Both the position numbers and the translations under genes were made by a program. Positions 19,216-27,928 of a stretch of 64,000 nt of DNA are shown here, in pieces. Every line of letters starts with the position of its first letter. Position 1 is the first letter of the stretch. The notes under the pieces were generated by a model that was not told where the DNA came from, did no database searches, and saw only the letters and a list, made by a program, of their open reading frames with translations. Location of the stretch: the NCBI RefSeq assembly GCF_900108245.1, contig NZ_FNUY01000003.1:124001-188000 (forward strand). The letters run 5' to 3'. The DNA comes from Allobosea lathyri. Lineage in GTDB: Bacteria > Pseudomonadota > Alphaproteobacteria > Rhizobiales > Beijerinckiaceae.

Positions 19216-19271
19216 GCGGGGGGATTAGCAGCCCGCCGGGCACTTGTCATGCGCCGGCGGGCTGACAAGCC

Positions 19272-20030
19272 TCAGGCGTGCTGCGAATTCACCATTCCGA
19301 AGACCGCGCCGAGATTGCCGTTCTCGGCAGCAAAGCGCAGTGGCTTGCAGCGCTCGACAATGACTTCCGCCACGTCGGCTTGCGTCTCCAGGATCGTCAT
19401 GACCTCCGCGATGAAATCGGCCAGCGGCATGGCGAGCGGGTCGACGGCCTGTTCGGGGCCGCGCAGCTCCGTCTGCACGTAAGGTGGGGCGATCTCGATG
19501 ACCTGGGTCGAGGTATCCTTGAGCTGCTGGCGCAGCGACATCGAATAGGAATGGATTGCCGCCTTGGTCGCGCTGTAGGTCGGCGTCACCGCCAGCGGTA
19601 CGAAGGCCAGCCCCGAGGATACCGTCATGACCGTCGCGCGCGGCTGCTTCAGCAGATGCGGCAGCAGGGTGGCCGTCAGCCTGATCGGCCCCAGCAGGTT
19701 GGTGACGACGGTCTCCTCGGCCACTGCAAGATGAGCGTCCGTCGCGGTGACGTCCTCGTCCTTCATGATGCCGGCATTGTTGATGACGACGTTGAGCGCA
19801 GGAAAGCGCGCCAGCGCGTCGCGAGCGAAGCCTTCGATGTCGGCCTTGTCCTGCATGTCGACCAGCAGCGACGCCATGCCGGGATTGGCTTCGGTGACCG
19901 CGTCGAGAACCGTTTCGCGACGACCGGAAATGATGACCTGATTGCCCCTGGCGTGGAGCGCCTCGGCCAGCGCGCGGCCGATGCCGGAGCCGCCGCCGGT
20001 GATGAGGATGGTATTGCCCGTGATGTTCAT
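19272..20030 (-). CDS. Short-chain dehydrogenase/reductase (DltE-like)
   Basis: This 252-residue classical SDR has the cofactor motif TGGGSGIG at 11-18, NNAG at 84-87, the catalytic Ser in VSSG (138-140) and YSATK with Tyr152 and Lys156. The Arg following GR in ISGRRE suggests NADP preference (family inference). It resembles DltE-type SDRs often paired with HxlR regulators. It is divergent from an HxlR gene 103 bp away, which probably controls it in response to a reactive electrophile or quinone. Confidence 0.92.
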   Translation of the reverse strand: MNITGNTILITGGGSGIGRALAEALHARGNQVIISGRRETVLDAVTEANPGMASLLVDMQDKADIEGFARDALARFPALNVVINNAGIMKDEDVTATDAHLAVAEETVVTNLLGPIRLTATLLPHLLKQPRATVMTVSSGLAFVPLAVTPTYSATKAAIHSYSMSLRQQLKDTSTQVIEIAPPYVQTELRGPEQAVDPLAMPLADFIAEVMTILETQADVAEVIVERCKPLRFAAENGNLGAVFGMVNSQHA

Positions 20031-20091
20031 CGCAATGCCCTTTCGTGGTTGCGCAGAACCCAGTTAGGACCGATGCTCTCCAAACGAAAGA

Positions 20092-20117
20092 AGGCACCTG
20101 AAAGTTCTATAGGCACC
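20092..20117. promoter_or_regulatory. Direct repeat in the SDR/HxlR divergent promoter
   Basis: AGGCACC occurs at 20092-20098 and 20111-20117, 19 bp apart, in the 103-bp gap between the divergent SDR and hxlR genes. It lies just upstream of the hxlR ribosome site. It is a candidate operator for the HxlR protein. The evidence is only the repeat and its position. Confidence 0.3.
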
Positions 20118-20133
20118 AAAAGGAGAGTGTTCG

Positions 20134-20553
20134 GTGGGAGCGATACGTGACGCGGTTGCGGCCATGCAGGAGCAGGGGCGTCTCGAACATCCGCAGGTGA
20201 GCCCGGAGGTCGATGCGCTGGTGCGCGATGTCATCGCGCAGGTCGCCGACAAATGGACGATGCTGATCCTGGAGGCGCTGGAGGAGCATGGGACGCTACG
20301 CTTCACTCAGATCGGCCGCATCGTCGGGGGCATCAGCCAGAAGATGCTGACCAAGACGGTGCGCCAGATGGAGTGCGACGGGCTGATCACGCGCAAGGTG
20401 CATCCGGTGATCCCGCCGCATGTCGACTACACGCAGACCGAACTCGGCCGCGAATTGACGGCGGCCTTCTGCGGCGTCTGGGTCTGGGCCGAAACCTACT
20501 ATGCGCAGGTGGAGGCGGCGCGGGCGGCGTTCAGGGCGCGGGAGGGGCGGTGA
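20134..20553 (+). CDS. HxlR-family winged-helix regulator
   Basis: This 139-residue regulator has the HxlR core: LVRDVIAQVADKWTMLILEAL, then RFTQIGRIVGGISQKMLTKT (recognition helix), ECDGLITRKV and PPHVDYTQTELG. The GTG start at 20134 follows AGGAGAG by 7 bases, so it is preferred over the ATG at 20164. No sensor cysteine is visible in the N-terminal segment; the only Cys are in the MECDGL and FCGVW segments. It is likely an autoregulator and repressor of the divergent SDR gene. Confidence 0.93.
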   Translation: MGAIRDAVAAMQEQGRLEHPQVSPEVDALVRDVIAQVADKWTMLILEALEEHGTLRFTQIGRIVGGISQKMLTKTVRQMECDGLITRKVHPVIPPHVDYTQTELGRELTAAFCGVWVWAETYYAQVEAARAAFRAREGR

Positions 20554-20583
20554 GGCAGTTTCTGTCCAGTTCGGAAAACGCAC

Positions 20584-20690
20584 CGTCATCTCGGGCAAGC
20601 GAAGCGCAGACCCGGGATCCATCGTAGAGTTCCGGAGCCCTCCGATGGATCCCGAATCTGCGCCGCTATCGCGGCTTGTCCGGGATGACG
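20584..20690. repeat. Dispersed palindromic element, family A, copy 3
   Basis: This copy begins CGTCATCTCGGGC and ends TTGTCCGGGATGACG, with inner arms GGGATCCATCG and CGATGGATCCC. It lies between the convergent hxlR and hicB-like genes. Confidence 0.9.
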
Positions 20691-20705
20691 CCAGGTGCGT
20701 GCGGG

Positions 20706-21002
20706 CTATTCGGCTGCGGGTTGGAGCGCAACGTCCGGGGCTGGGATCAGCGCAATCGCATACCTGCCCATATCGGCGGCGATCTCCGGCACCGCCTTGA
20801 GCTTGCTCGGGGTGCGGGCGCGGGGAGCTGCTCTGCCCTCTGCCGCGATGTCCTCCAACCAGAGCGAGACGGCCTCGGGCGCATTCGCCAGCGCCTCGTC
20901 GAGCGTGTCACCGGCCGAAAAGCAACCCGGCAAATCCGGAAACCAGATGCCGACGGCGAAATCGGGACCTGCATCCTCGATGATGGCGACGTAATGGGTC
21001 AC
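20706..21002 (-). CDS. HicB-like antitoxin, second copy
   Basis: This 98-residue protein has the HicB fold signature at the N-terminus (YVAIIEDAGPDFAVGIWFPDLPGCFSAGDTLDEA with GDT). It has no C-terminal helix-turn-helix or ribbon-helix-helix. It begins with GTG at 21002, one base after the stop of the first hicB-like gene, so the two are almost certainly co-translated. The two proteins share layout, length and an AAE ending but differ in most positions, as expected for old paralogues. Two antitoxin-like genes behind one toxin is unusual. Confidence 0.85.
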   Translation of the reverse strand: MTHYVAIIEDAGPDFAVGIWFPDLPGCFSAGDTLDEALANAPEAVSLWLEDIAAEGRAAPRARTPSKLKAVPEIAADMGRYAIALIPAPDVALQPAAE

Positions 21003-21003
21003 T

Positions 21004-21300
21004 TCACTCGGCGGCGAGGCGCGCGGGTGAGGGATCGAAAGGGACCGCCATCAAGATTGCATCCTGCGAAGCTTCCAGAAAATCGGGGTCGCGCCGCAAT
21101 TCGTCGATGCTTCGCGGTTCGGGAAAATCTGAGGCAGTATCTTCGAGCCAACTTTCAGCTGCGAACTCCAACACCTCGCGAGCTTGTTCGAAGGCTTCTT
21201 CGAGCGTGTCTCCACCGGTGAAGACGCCCTTCACGTCCGGGAACTGAATACCGTAGCAGGATGTCTCGTCCTTATGGACGATTGCAATGTAATGTCGCAT
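21004..21300 (-). CDS. HicB-like antitoxin, first copy
   Basis: This 98-residue protein starts MRHYIAIVHKDE and contains the HicB core GIQFPDVKGVFTGGDTLEEA. It lies 12 bp downstream of the hicA toxin gene in the usual HicA-HicB order and is the likely cognate antitoxin. Like its neighbour it lacks the DNA-binding C-terminal domain found in longer HicB proteins, so autoregulation may need another factor (inference). Confidence 0.88.
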   Translation of the reverse strand: MRHYIAIVHKDETSCYGIQFPDVKGVFTGGDTLEEAFEQAREVLEFAAESWLEDTASDFPEPRSIDELRRDPDFLEASQDAILMAVPFDPSPARLAAE

Positions 21301-21312
21301 GGCGACCTTCGC

Positions 21313-21507
21313 TCAATCCCGATCCCAACCCGCATCCCTGTATATCCCATGGACGGTCCCGATGGGAATGTCTCGCTTTGGGTGGACGACGATCGCCATG
21401 CGTTTAGTCGCCTCATGCACAAACTTGTGGTGCGAACCGCGCACGCTCTTGAGCGTGAAGCCCTCGCGTTCAAGGCGGCGAATGATATCGCGGCTATTGG
21501 TGAGCAT
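21313..21507 (-). CDS. hicA: HicA mRNA-interferase toxin (YcfA-like)
   Basis: This 64-residue HicA-family protein has the double-stranded-RNA-binding-like fold. The catalytic region is RGSHHKFVH with the predicted active His at 26, and the rest follows the family pattern (AIVVHPKRDIPIGTVHGIYRDAGW). HicA toxins cleave mRNA, and HicB blocks the active site (family knowledge). It is the first gene of a three-gene minus-strand unit with two hicB-like genes. The module sits between two chromosomal housekeeping regions and may be mobile. Confidence 0.92.
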   Translation of the reverse strand: MLTNSRDIIRRLEREGFTLKSVRGSHHKFVHEATKRMAIVVHPKRDIPIGTVHGIYRDAGWDRD

Positions 21508-21627
21508 CGGAACCTACTGATTCGCGTTTGGTCCGATACCTATATCGCTCAATGGTTGTCGTTCGCTGCTGCCTCGCGTTGGACGGCAACCGCGCGATTT
21601 CCCGCAGCTACCGAAAGGATCAAGTGA

Positions 21628-23991
21628 CTAGCCACCCCTCTGCACAAAGCTGTCCAGCACCATCTTGCGCCCGGCCTTGTCGAAATCGACCGTCAGCTTG
21701 TTGCCGTCGACGCTGGCGACCGAGCCCGGACCGAACTTGACGTGGAAGACGCGGGCGCCGGTGTTATAGGCCGATGAGGCTGATGATTTGGCGGTGAGCT
21801 CGCCCTCGATCAGCATGGGGCCGCGCTGGCGATTGCCGCCGAAGCCGCCGCTCTCGGAAAAGCCGGAACCGCCGCCTGCGTTCGCCTTGGCCTTGTTCTC
21901 CTGCGCGCGCTGCCAGCCCGGCGTGTTGTAGCTGGAGCCGAAGCTCTCCATGCGGTCGAAGCGCGAGGCGCCGTAGCCGCCCTGGCTGTAGTTCGATGCG
22001 GCCTGCACGACTTCGACATGCTCCTCGGGCAATTCGTCGATGAAGCGGCTCGGCAGGCTCGACTGCCAGAGGCCGTGGATGCGGCGGTTCGAGGCGAAAT
22101 AGAGCTTCAGCCGCTTGCGGGCGCGGGTCAGGCCGACATGGGCGAGGCGACGTTCTTCCTCCAGCCCGGCGCGGCCGCTCTCGTCGAGCGCACGCTGGTT
22201 GGGGAAGAGTCCTTCCTCCCAGCCGGGCAGGAAGACCGTGTCGAATTCCAGCCCCTTGGCGCCGTGCAGGGTCATGATCGAGACGCGTTCGGCGGTTTCG
22301 CCGGAATCGGCGTCCATCACCAGCGAGACATGTTCGAGGAAGGAGGGCAGGTCGGGGAATTCGTCGAGCGAGCGCACGAGTTCCTTGAGGTTTTCCAGCC
22401 GGCCGGCGGCATCGGCCGAGCGGTCCTTCTGCCACATCTCGGTATAGCCGCTCTCCTCCAGCACCAGCTCGGCGAGTTCGCCCTGCGGCATGTGCTCGGC
22501 GCGGGCGCTCCAGCGGGCGAAAGCCTCGACCAGTTCGCGCAGCGCAGTGCGGGCCTTGGGCTTCAGCTCGTCGCTCTCGACGATGGCGCGGGCCGATTGC
22601 AGCAGCGAGACGCTCGTGGCGCGGGCATGGTTGTGCAGGATCTGAATGGTGGCGTCGCCGAGGCCGCGCTTGGGCACGTTGACGATGCGCTCGAAGGCGA
22701 GATCGTCGCTCTGGCTGACGACGCAACGCAGATAGGCCATGGCATCGCGGATTTCCGCGCGTTCATAGAAGCGGGGGCCGCCGATGACACGGTAGGGCAG
22801 GCCGAGATGGACGAAACGATCCTCGATCTCGCGCATCTGCGCGGAGATGCGGACGAGAATCGCGATCTCGGAGAGGTTGTGGCCGTCGCGCTGCAGGCTC
22901 TCGATCTCGTCGCCGATCAGCCGGGCTTCCTCCTGGCTGTCCCAGGCGCCGGTGATGGTGACCTTCTCGCCGGCGACGTCCTCGGTGCGCAGGGTCTTGC
23001 CGAGCCGGCCCTCATTGCGCGCGATCAGCTTCGAGGCGGTGGCGAGGATATGGCCGGTCGAGCGGTAGTTGCGCTCCAGCCGGACCACGACCGCGCCGGG
23101 GAAGTCGTGCTCGAAGCGCAGGATGTTGTCGACCTCGGCGCCGCGCCAGCCATAGATCGACTGGTCATCATCGCCGACGCAGGCGATATTGCGCCGGCCC
23201 TGGGCGAGCAGCCTGAGCCAGAGATACTGCGCCGTGTTGGTGTCCTGATACTCGTCGACAAGGATGTAGCGGAAGCGGTCGTGATAGGTGCTGAGCACGT
23301 CGGCATGCTCGCGAAACAGCGTCAGGCAATGCAGCAGCAGATCGCCGAAATCGACGGCGTTCAGCGTCTTCAGCCGCTCCTGATAGGCGTGATAGAGCGC
23401 GCCGCCCCTGCCATTGGCGAAGACGGACGCCTCGCCCGGCGGCACATCCTTGGGAGCAAGGCCGCGATTCTTCCAGCTGTCGATGAAGCCCGCCAGCATG
23501 CGGCCGGGCCAGCGCTTCTCGTCGATCTCGGCGGCCTGGATCACCTGCTTCATCAGGCGGATCTGGTCGTCAGTATCGAGAATGGTGAAGTCGGAGCGCA
23601 GATCGAGCAGCTCGGCATGGCGGCGCAGGATCTTGGCCGAGGTCGAGTGGAAGGTGCCCAGCCAGGGCATGCCCTCGGCCACCGGCCCGGCGAGATGGGC
23701 GATGCGCTCCTTCATCTCGCGCGCCGCCTTGTTGGTGAAGGTGACGGAGAGAATCTGCGAGGGGTAGGCGCGGTTGGTCGCGATCAGATGGGCGATGCGG
23801 GTGGTCAGCACGCGGGTTTTGCCGGTGCCGGCGCCGGCGAGCACCAGAACGGGGCCATCCGTTGCCTCGACGGCCAGACGCTGCTCCGGGTTGAGACCTG
23901 CGAGATAGCCCGCCGTCGGCTGCGCGGCTGCACGCGCGGCGAGGCCGCCGGGACGGGGCAGGGGGGCAGGGGTCGTGTTGTGGTCGGACAA
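21628..23991 (-). CDS. UvrD/PcrA-type superfamily 1 DNA helicase
   Basis: This 787-residue helicase acts in repair and replication restart. Motif I AGAGTGKT is at about 52-59; others are VTFTNKAAREMKER (Ia), DEYQDTN (II), GDDDQSIYGWRGA (III), LERNYRS (IV), SIMTLHGAKGLEFD (V) and HVGLTRARKRL (VI). The C-terminal tail ends in a Tudor-like PcrA segment (ARVFHVKFGPGSVASVDG). No ATG fits near the conserved start, so TTG at 23991 (TTGTCCGACCACAAC) is chosen; the longer frame to 24369 runs into a palindromic repeat. Either uvrD or pcrA is a fair name. Confidence 0.95.
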   Translation of the reverse strand: MSDHNTTPAPLPRPGGLAARAAAQPTAGYLAGLNPEQRLAVEATDGPVLVLAGAGTGKTRVLTTRIAHLIATNRAYPSQILSVTFTNKAAREMKERIAHLAGPVAEGMPWLGTFHSTSAKILRRHAELLDLRSDFTILDTDDQIRLMKQVIQAAEIDEKRWPGRMLAGFIDSWKNRGLAPKDVPPGEASVFANGRGGALYHAYQERLKTLNAVDFGDLLLHCLTLFREHADVLSTYHDRFRYILVDEYQDTNTAQYLWLRLLAQGRRNIACVGDDDQSIYGWRGAEVDNILRFEHDFPGAVVVRLERNYRSTGHILATASKLIARNEGRLGKTLRTEDVAGEKVTITGAWDSQEEARLIGDEIESLQRDGHNLSEIAILVRISAQMREIEDRFVHLGLPYRVIGGPRFYERAEIRDAMAYLRCVVSQSDDLAFERIVNVPKRGLGDATIQILHNHARATSVSLLQSARAIVESDELKPKARTALRELVEAFARWSARAEHMPQGELAELVLEESGYTEMWQKDRSADAAGRLENLKELVRSLDEFPDLPSFLEHVSLVMDADSGETAERVSIMTLHGAKGLEFDTVFLPGWEEGLFPNQRALDESGRAGLEEERRLAHVGLTRARKRLKLYFASNRRIHGLWQSSLPSRFIDELPEEHVEVVQAASNYSQGGYGASRFDRMESFGSSYNTPGWQRAQENKAKANAGGGSGFSESGGFGGNRQRGPMLIEGELTAKSSASSAYNTGARVFHVKFGPGSVASVDGNKLTVDFDKAGRKMVLDSFVQRGG

Positions 23992-24100
23992 GGATTGCGC
24001 CGTTCGATCGTGATTCGTTCCGGCGTCAATATAGGGGTTTGGCGGCGGGATTGCGCCCTTTGCCAGCGAGCAATTTGAGCACAGCGGTTGATAAGGCTGG

Positions 24101-24194
24101 TCGTCATGCTCGGGCTTGTCCCGAGCACCCACGTCCTGAACACTATCCTCGAATGGGAATATGTGGATGGTCGGGACAAGCCCGACCATGACGA
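24101..24194. repeat. Dispersed palindromic element, family B
   Basis: This 94-bp element has inverted ends TCGTCATGCTCGGGCTTGTC and its near-complement GACAAGCCCGACCATGACGA. It lies between divergent uvrD and aidB-like genes, so it could carry promoter sequence or form a stem in a leader. It resembles palindromes often seen in Rhizobiales (my general knowledge). It differs from family A. Confidence 0.85.
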
Positions 24195-24222
24195 AATGGC
24201 CAAGAAGCCCAGGAGGATCGTC

Positions 24223-25875
24223 ATGGCTCACGGCACAGAGACGGTATCGACCTGGCAGGTCACCAATCAGGTGCCGCCGCTGGCGGATTACGACGCCTTC
24301 GCGGCCGATCCCGTATTGCAGAGCGCGATCGCGGCCTTCGATGCGGACTGGGCCAGCGAGCGCCTGCATGAGGCCGGGCGCAGCGTCGGCTCAGCGCATG
24401 TGCAGGAACTAGCGCGGCTGGCGAACCGCTACCCTCCGGAATTGCGCACGCATGACCGCTTCGGCAACCGCATCGACCAGATCGCGTTTCATCCGGCCTG
24501 GCATGAGCTGATGGGTCTCGCGATCGGACAGGAGGCGCATGCGCTGTGCTGGAACCGGCCGCAGCCGGGCGCGCAGGTGGCGCGGGCGGCGCTGACCTAT
24601 TTGTGGACGCAGGGCGAGAGCGGCATCTGCTGTCCGATCAGTATGACCTATTCGGCGATCCCGCTGCTCAGGCAGGACCCTGTGCTTTGGCAGCAATGGG
24701 GTAAGCTGGTCAGCTCCAATCGCTACGATCCACGGCAAGGCCCGGCGCATGCCAAGACCGGCGCGACTGTGGGCACAGCGATGACGGAGACCCAGGGCGG
24801 CTCGGATCTGCGCCAGACGCAGACGGTCGCCCAGGACAATCGCGACGGCACCTTCTCGCTGACCGGGCAGAAATGGTTCTTCTCGGTGCCGCATTCCGAT
24901 CTGTTCCTGACGCTCGGGCGAACGGGAGACGGGATTTCCTGCTTCGTCGTGCCGGGCTGGCTAACCGATGGCACGCGCAACGGCATCGCGATTCAACGCC
25001 TCAAGGAGAAATGCGGCAACCGCTCGAATGCCTCGTCGGAGGTCGAGTTTCGCGGTGCGATCGGGCACATGATCGGCGAGCCCGGCCGGGGGCTGCGCAC
25101 CGGGCTTTCGATGAACCACAACAGCAGGCTCGATATCGCTGCGTCCGCAGCCGGACTGATGCGGCAGGCGGTGTCGTTGGCCGCGCATCACGCCACGCAT
25201 CGGCGCGCCTTCCAGCGGGCGCTGATCGACCAGCCGATCATGCAGAACGTGCTGGCCGATCTTGCTGTCGAGGCGGAGGCTGCCGCCTGGCTGGCCTTCA
25301 GGCTGTTTGCCGCCGTCGACCGGCAGGAGGCTTCGGAGAGCGAGCGCCTGCTGGCGCGGATCGGTGCGCCGATCGCGAAATACTGGCTGGCGAAGCGGGC
25401 GCCGGCCGTCGTGGTCGAGGCGCTGGAATGCCATGGCGGCAACGGTTTCATCGAGGAGAACCCGATGGCGCGGCTCTATCGCGAGGCGCCGTTGAACTCG
25501 ATCTGGGAAGGTTCGGGCAATGTAATCTGCCTCGACGTGCTGCGCTCGCTGGAGCGCGAGCCGGGCTCCCTCGTGGCTGTGCTCGACGAGCTCGGCGAGG
25601 CCAAGGGGGTGGACAGGCGTTTTGATGCGCATCTCGCGGCGCTCGAGGGCGATCTGCCCGAATTGATCCGCCAGGAGGGACAAGCGCGCCGGCTGGTCGA
25701 GCGGCTGGCGCTGATGCTGCAAGCCTCGCTGCTGCTGCGCTATTCGTCCGGCGAGGTTGCCGATGCCTTCATCGCGTCGCGGCTGGATGGCGGTTGGGCC
25801 GGGCATTTCGGGGATTTGCCGGTGGGGCTGGACGCGGCGGCGCTGGCGCGGAGGGCGGTGCCAGCGGTTGCTTGA
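24223..25875 (+). CDS. Acyl-CoA dehydrogenase family protein, AidB-like
   Basis: This 550-residue flavoprotein is close to the length of E. coli AidB. Its motifs are AMTETQGGSDLRQTQT, WFFSVPHSD, GEPGRGLRTGLSMNHNSRLD, ALECHGGNGFIEENPMARLYRE and WEGSGNVICLDVLR, the last two being typical of the AidB branch. AidB binds DNA and is linked to protection from alkylation in E. coli; the dehydrogenase substrate is uncertain. ATG at 24223 follows AGGAGG by 6 bases. The longer frame from 24088 crosses a palindromic repeat and is not used. Confidence 0.93.
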   Translation: MAHGTETVSTWQVTNQVPPLADYDAFAADPVLQSAIAAFDADWASERLHEAGRSVGSAHVQELARLANRYPPELRTHDRFGNRIDQIAFHPAWHELMGLAIGQEAHALCWNRPQPGAQVARAALTYLWTQGESGICCPISMTYSAIPLLRQDPVLWQQWGKLVSSNRYDPRQGPAHAKTGATVGTAMTETQGGSDLRQTQTVAQDNRDGTFSLTGQKWFFSVPHSDLFLTLGRTGDGISCFVVPGWLTDGTRNGIAIQRLKEKCGNRSNASSEVEFRGAIGHMIGEPGRGLRTGLSMNHNSRLDIAASAAGLMRQAVSLAAHHATHRRAFQRALIDQPIMQNVLADLAVEAEAAAWLAFRLFAAVDRQEASESERLLARIGAPIAKYWLAKRAPAVVVEALECHGGNGFIEENPMARLYREAPLNSIWEGSGNVICLDVLRSLEREPGSLVAVLDELGEAKGVDRRFDAHLAALEGDLPELIRQEGQARRLVERLALMLQASLLLRYSSGEVADAFIASRLDGGWAGHFGDLPVGLDAAALARRAVPAVA

Positions 25876-25885
25876 TGCGAGGATA

Positions 25886-26049
25886 GCGCGGGGAACCCTG
25901 TCCCGGAGGGAGAGGCCAGGGTGGGGGGCGGCCGTTCGACGTTTTACCGTGCCCTGACCGCCGCCTCGCTGTGAGGTGGGGACGAAACTGGTCCGGGGGC
26001 CGACACCTCACCCCTGCCCCTCTCCTTGCAGGAGAGGGGTTCCCCGCGC
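25886..26049. repeat. Intergenic palindromic element, family C
   Basis: The ends GCGCGGGGAACCC and GGGTTCCCCGCGC are inverted copies, and inner arms resembling CCTCTCCT/AGGAGAGG repeat. The element fills the gap between the convergent aidB-like and msrB genes. No gene is supported within it. Confidence 0.7.
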
Positions 26050-26065
26050 CCTTCTGGTTGGCGTC

Positions 26066-26506
26066 TCAGCCGTCCGCGGGCTCGAAATCCATCGCGACGC
26101 CGTTCATGCAGTAGCGCAGGCCGGTCGGGGGCGGGCCGTCCGGGAAGACGTGGCCGAGATGGCCGCCGCAGCGGGCGCAATGCACCTCGGTGCGGACCAT
26201 GCCGAACTTGCGATCTTCGGTGACGCCAACGGCGCCCTCGAGCGGCTGGTCGAAGCTCGGCCAGCCGGTGCCGCTCTCGAACTTCTTGCCCGATTTGAAC
26301 AGGGGATTGCCGCAGCCAACGCAGGAAAAATTGCCGGCGCGCTTCTCATAGTTCAGCGCGCATGAGCCGGCGCGTTCGGTGCCGTGCTCGCGCAGGACAT
26401 GATACTGCTCCGGCGTGAGTTTCGCGCGCCATTCCGCGTCCGTGAGCTGGACCTCGAAGACCTCGTCCTGCTTCCGCTCGCTGCCGAACATGCTCATCAG
26501 GCCCAT
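26066..26506 (-). CDS. msrB: Peptide-methionine (R)-S-oxide reductase MsrB
   Basis: This 146-residue enzyme reduces R-methionine sulfoxide in proteins. The zinc cysteines are C62/C65 (CVGC) and C110/C113 (CARC). The catalytic Cys133 is in RYCMNGVAM, and substrate-binding residues lie in [10 protein letters not shown] and GHVFPDGPP. The start [11 protein letters not shown] has alternative Met residues at 4 and 6. No signal peptide is visible, so it is cytosolic. It stands alone and is convergent with the acyl-CoA dehydrogenase gene. Confidence 0.96.
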   Translation of the reverse strand: MGLMSMFGSERKQDEVFEVQLTDAEWRAKLTPEQYHVLREHGTERAGSCALNYEKRAGNFSCVGCGNPLFKSGKKFESGTGWPSFDQPLEGAVGVTEDRKFGMVRTEVHCARCGGHLGHVFPDGPPPTGLRYCMNGVAMDFEPADG

Positions 26507-26604
26507 ATCCGTCTCCCTTTGTGAGTTCGCGTTCGCAGACCAATATGGCGATTGTCGCGGCGATTTTCAGCCCCCACGCGATCCCGGCCCCTTCACGATC
26601 GCGC

Positions 26605-27681
26605 TCAGGCGTTGTCGCCCGCGATGGCGGCGATCACCGCATCGGTGACCTGACGGGTCGTCGCCTTGCCGCCGAGATCGGGCGTGTGGAAGCTCGCATC
26701 GGCAGTGACGCGCTCGATCGCGCGCATCAGCCGGGCCGAGGCGTTGGGCTCGCCGAGATGGTCGAGCATCATCGTCGCGGTCCAGAAGGTGCCGATCGGA
26801 TTGGCGATGCCCTTGCCGGCAATGTCGAAGGCCGAGCCATGGATCGGCTCGAACATCGAGGGAAAGGCGCGCTCGGGGTTGAGATTGGCGGTCGGAGCGA
26901 TGCCGAGCGAACCGGCAAGCGCGGCGGCAAGGTCCGACAGGATGTCGGCATGCAGGTTGGTGGCGACGATGGTGTCGATGCTCTGCGGCTTGATCACCAT
27001 GCGCATGGTCATGGCGTCGACCAGCATCTTGTCCCAGGTGACATCCGGGAATTCCGTCGCGACCTCGGCGGCGATCTCGTCCCACATCACCATGGCGTGG
27101 CGCTGGGCGTTCGATTTGGTGACGACGGTCAGCAGCTTGCGCGGCCGCGCCTGCGCGAGGCGGAAGGCGTAGCGGATGATGCGGGCGACGCCAGAGCGCG
27201 TCATCATCGAGACGTCGGTCGCGACCTCCTCGGGGAAGCCCTTGTGAACCCGGCCACCGACGCCGGCATATTCGCCCTCCGAGTTCTCGCGCACGATCAC
27301 CCAGTCGAGCTCCGGTCCCGACACCGAGCGCAACGGCGAGGTGATGCCGGGCAGCACGCGGGTGGGGCGGACATTGGCGTATTGATCGAAGGGCTGGCAG
27401 ATCGCCAGCCTCAGGCCCCAGAGCGTGACATGATCGGGCACATCGGGCGCGCCGACGGCGCCGAAGAAGATCGCATCATGGTTCTTGATCTGCTCGCGGC
27501 CATCCTCCGGCATCATCAGGCCGGTGCGCTTGTAGTAGCCCGAGCCCCAGTCGAAATGGTCGAAGGCGAAACCGAACGAGCTGTCGCGCTTCGCCAGCGC
27601 CTCAAGCACCTCGACGCCGGCCGCAATGACCTCGACGCCGATGCCATCCCCGGGGATCGCCGCGATCTTGTAGGTTTTCAT
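26605..27681 (-). CDS. Tartrate dehydrogenase/decarboxylase or D-malate dehydrogenase
   Basis: This 358-residue beta-decarboxylating dehydrogenase belongs to the isopropylmalate dehydrogenase superfamily. Motifs are AAIPGDGIGVEV, VRENSEGEYAG, VTKSNAQRHAMVMW, VDAMTMRMV and FEPIHGSAFDIAGKGIANPIG, the last including NAD- and metal-binding segments. The EYAG and AMTMR variants fit the TtuC/DmlA group that acts on tartrate and D-malate rather than LeuB. It starts at MKTYKIAAIPG. It lies divergently from a GntR gene next to a tricarboxylate-type binding protein, which suggests a C4-dicarboxylate catabolic locus. Confidence 0.92.
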   Translation of the reverse strand: MKTYKIAAIPGDGIGVEVIAAGVEVLEALAKRDSSFGFAFDHFDWGSGYYKRTGLMMPEDGREQIKNHDAIFFGAVGAPDVPDHVTLWGLRLAICQPFDQYANVRPTRVLPGITSPLRSVSGPELDWVIVRENSEGEYAGVGGRVHKGFPEEVATDVSMMTRSGVARIIRYAFRLAQARPRKLLTVVTKSNAQRHAMVMWDEIAAEVATEFPDVTWDKMLVDAMTMRMVIKPQSIDTIVATNLHADILSDLAAALAGSLGIAPTANLNPERAFPSMFEPIHGSAFDIAGKGIANPIGTFWTATMMLDHLGEPNASARLMRAIERVTADASFHTPDLGGKATTRQVTDAVIAAIAGDNA

Positions 27682-27726
27682 GGTGCGTCCCTTCCTGGAG
27701 CCTGGCGATCCTTGGTTCACCACCAA

Positions 27727-27831
27727 GTCATCCCGGACGCAGCGCAGCGAAGATCCGGGATCCATTCCGGAGCGCTGCTTGGAGAGGTTCCGGAATGGAT
27801 ACCGGGTCTCTTTTAGGTCGCCCGGGACGAC
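27727..27831. repeat. Dispersed palindromic element, family A, copy 4
   Basis: This copy begins GTCATCCCGGACGCAGCG and ends TCGCCCGGGACGAC, with inner arms GGGATCCATTCCGG and CCGGAATGGATACC. It sits in the divergent gap between the tartrate dehydrogenase and gntR genes, so it may overlap promoter sequence. Confidence 0.88.
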
Positions 27832-27888
27832 TTGCGATTGCGTCGATCTGTGCGAGCGATCGGTCTACGAGTCAACATTGCATTGCAG

Positions 27889-27900
27889 CTTCCATGGAAG
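27889..27900. promoter_or_regulatory. Candidate GntR operator
   Basis: CTTCCATGGAAG is a perfect 12-bp palindrome 29 bp before the gntR start codon, in an AT-richer patch (27870-27915). FCD-type GntR regulators usually bind short palindromes in their own promoters. The assignment is inference from position and symmetry. Confidence 0.4.
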
Positions 27901-27928
27901 ATGGTAGCTTAGATGAACAGGAGGACAG

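Noticed and set aside
22018..24078. 686-residue plus-strand frame antisense to uvrD
   Set aside because: It is a mirror frame caused by high GC at third positions. The minus strand carries all helicase motifs; this translation is rich in Asp/Gly/His with no domain.
24088..24222. N-terminal extension of the acyl-CoA dehydrogenase
   Set aside because: It crosses the family B palindrome. AGGAGG 6 bases before ATG 24223 and the length of AidB support the shorter protein.
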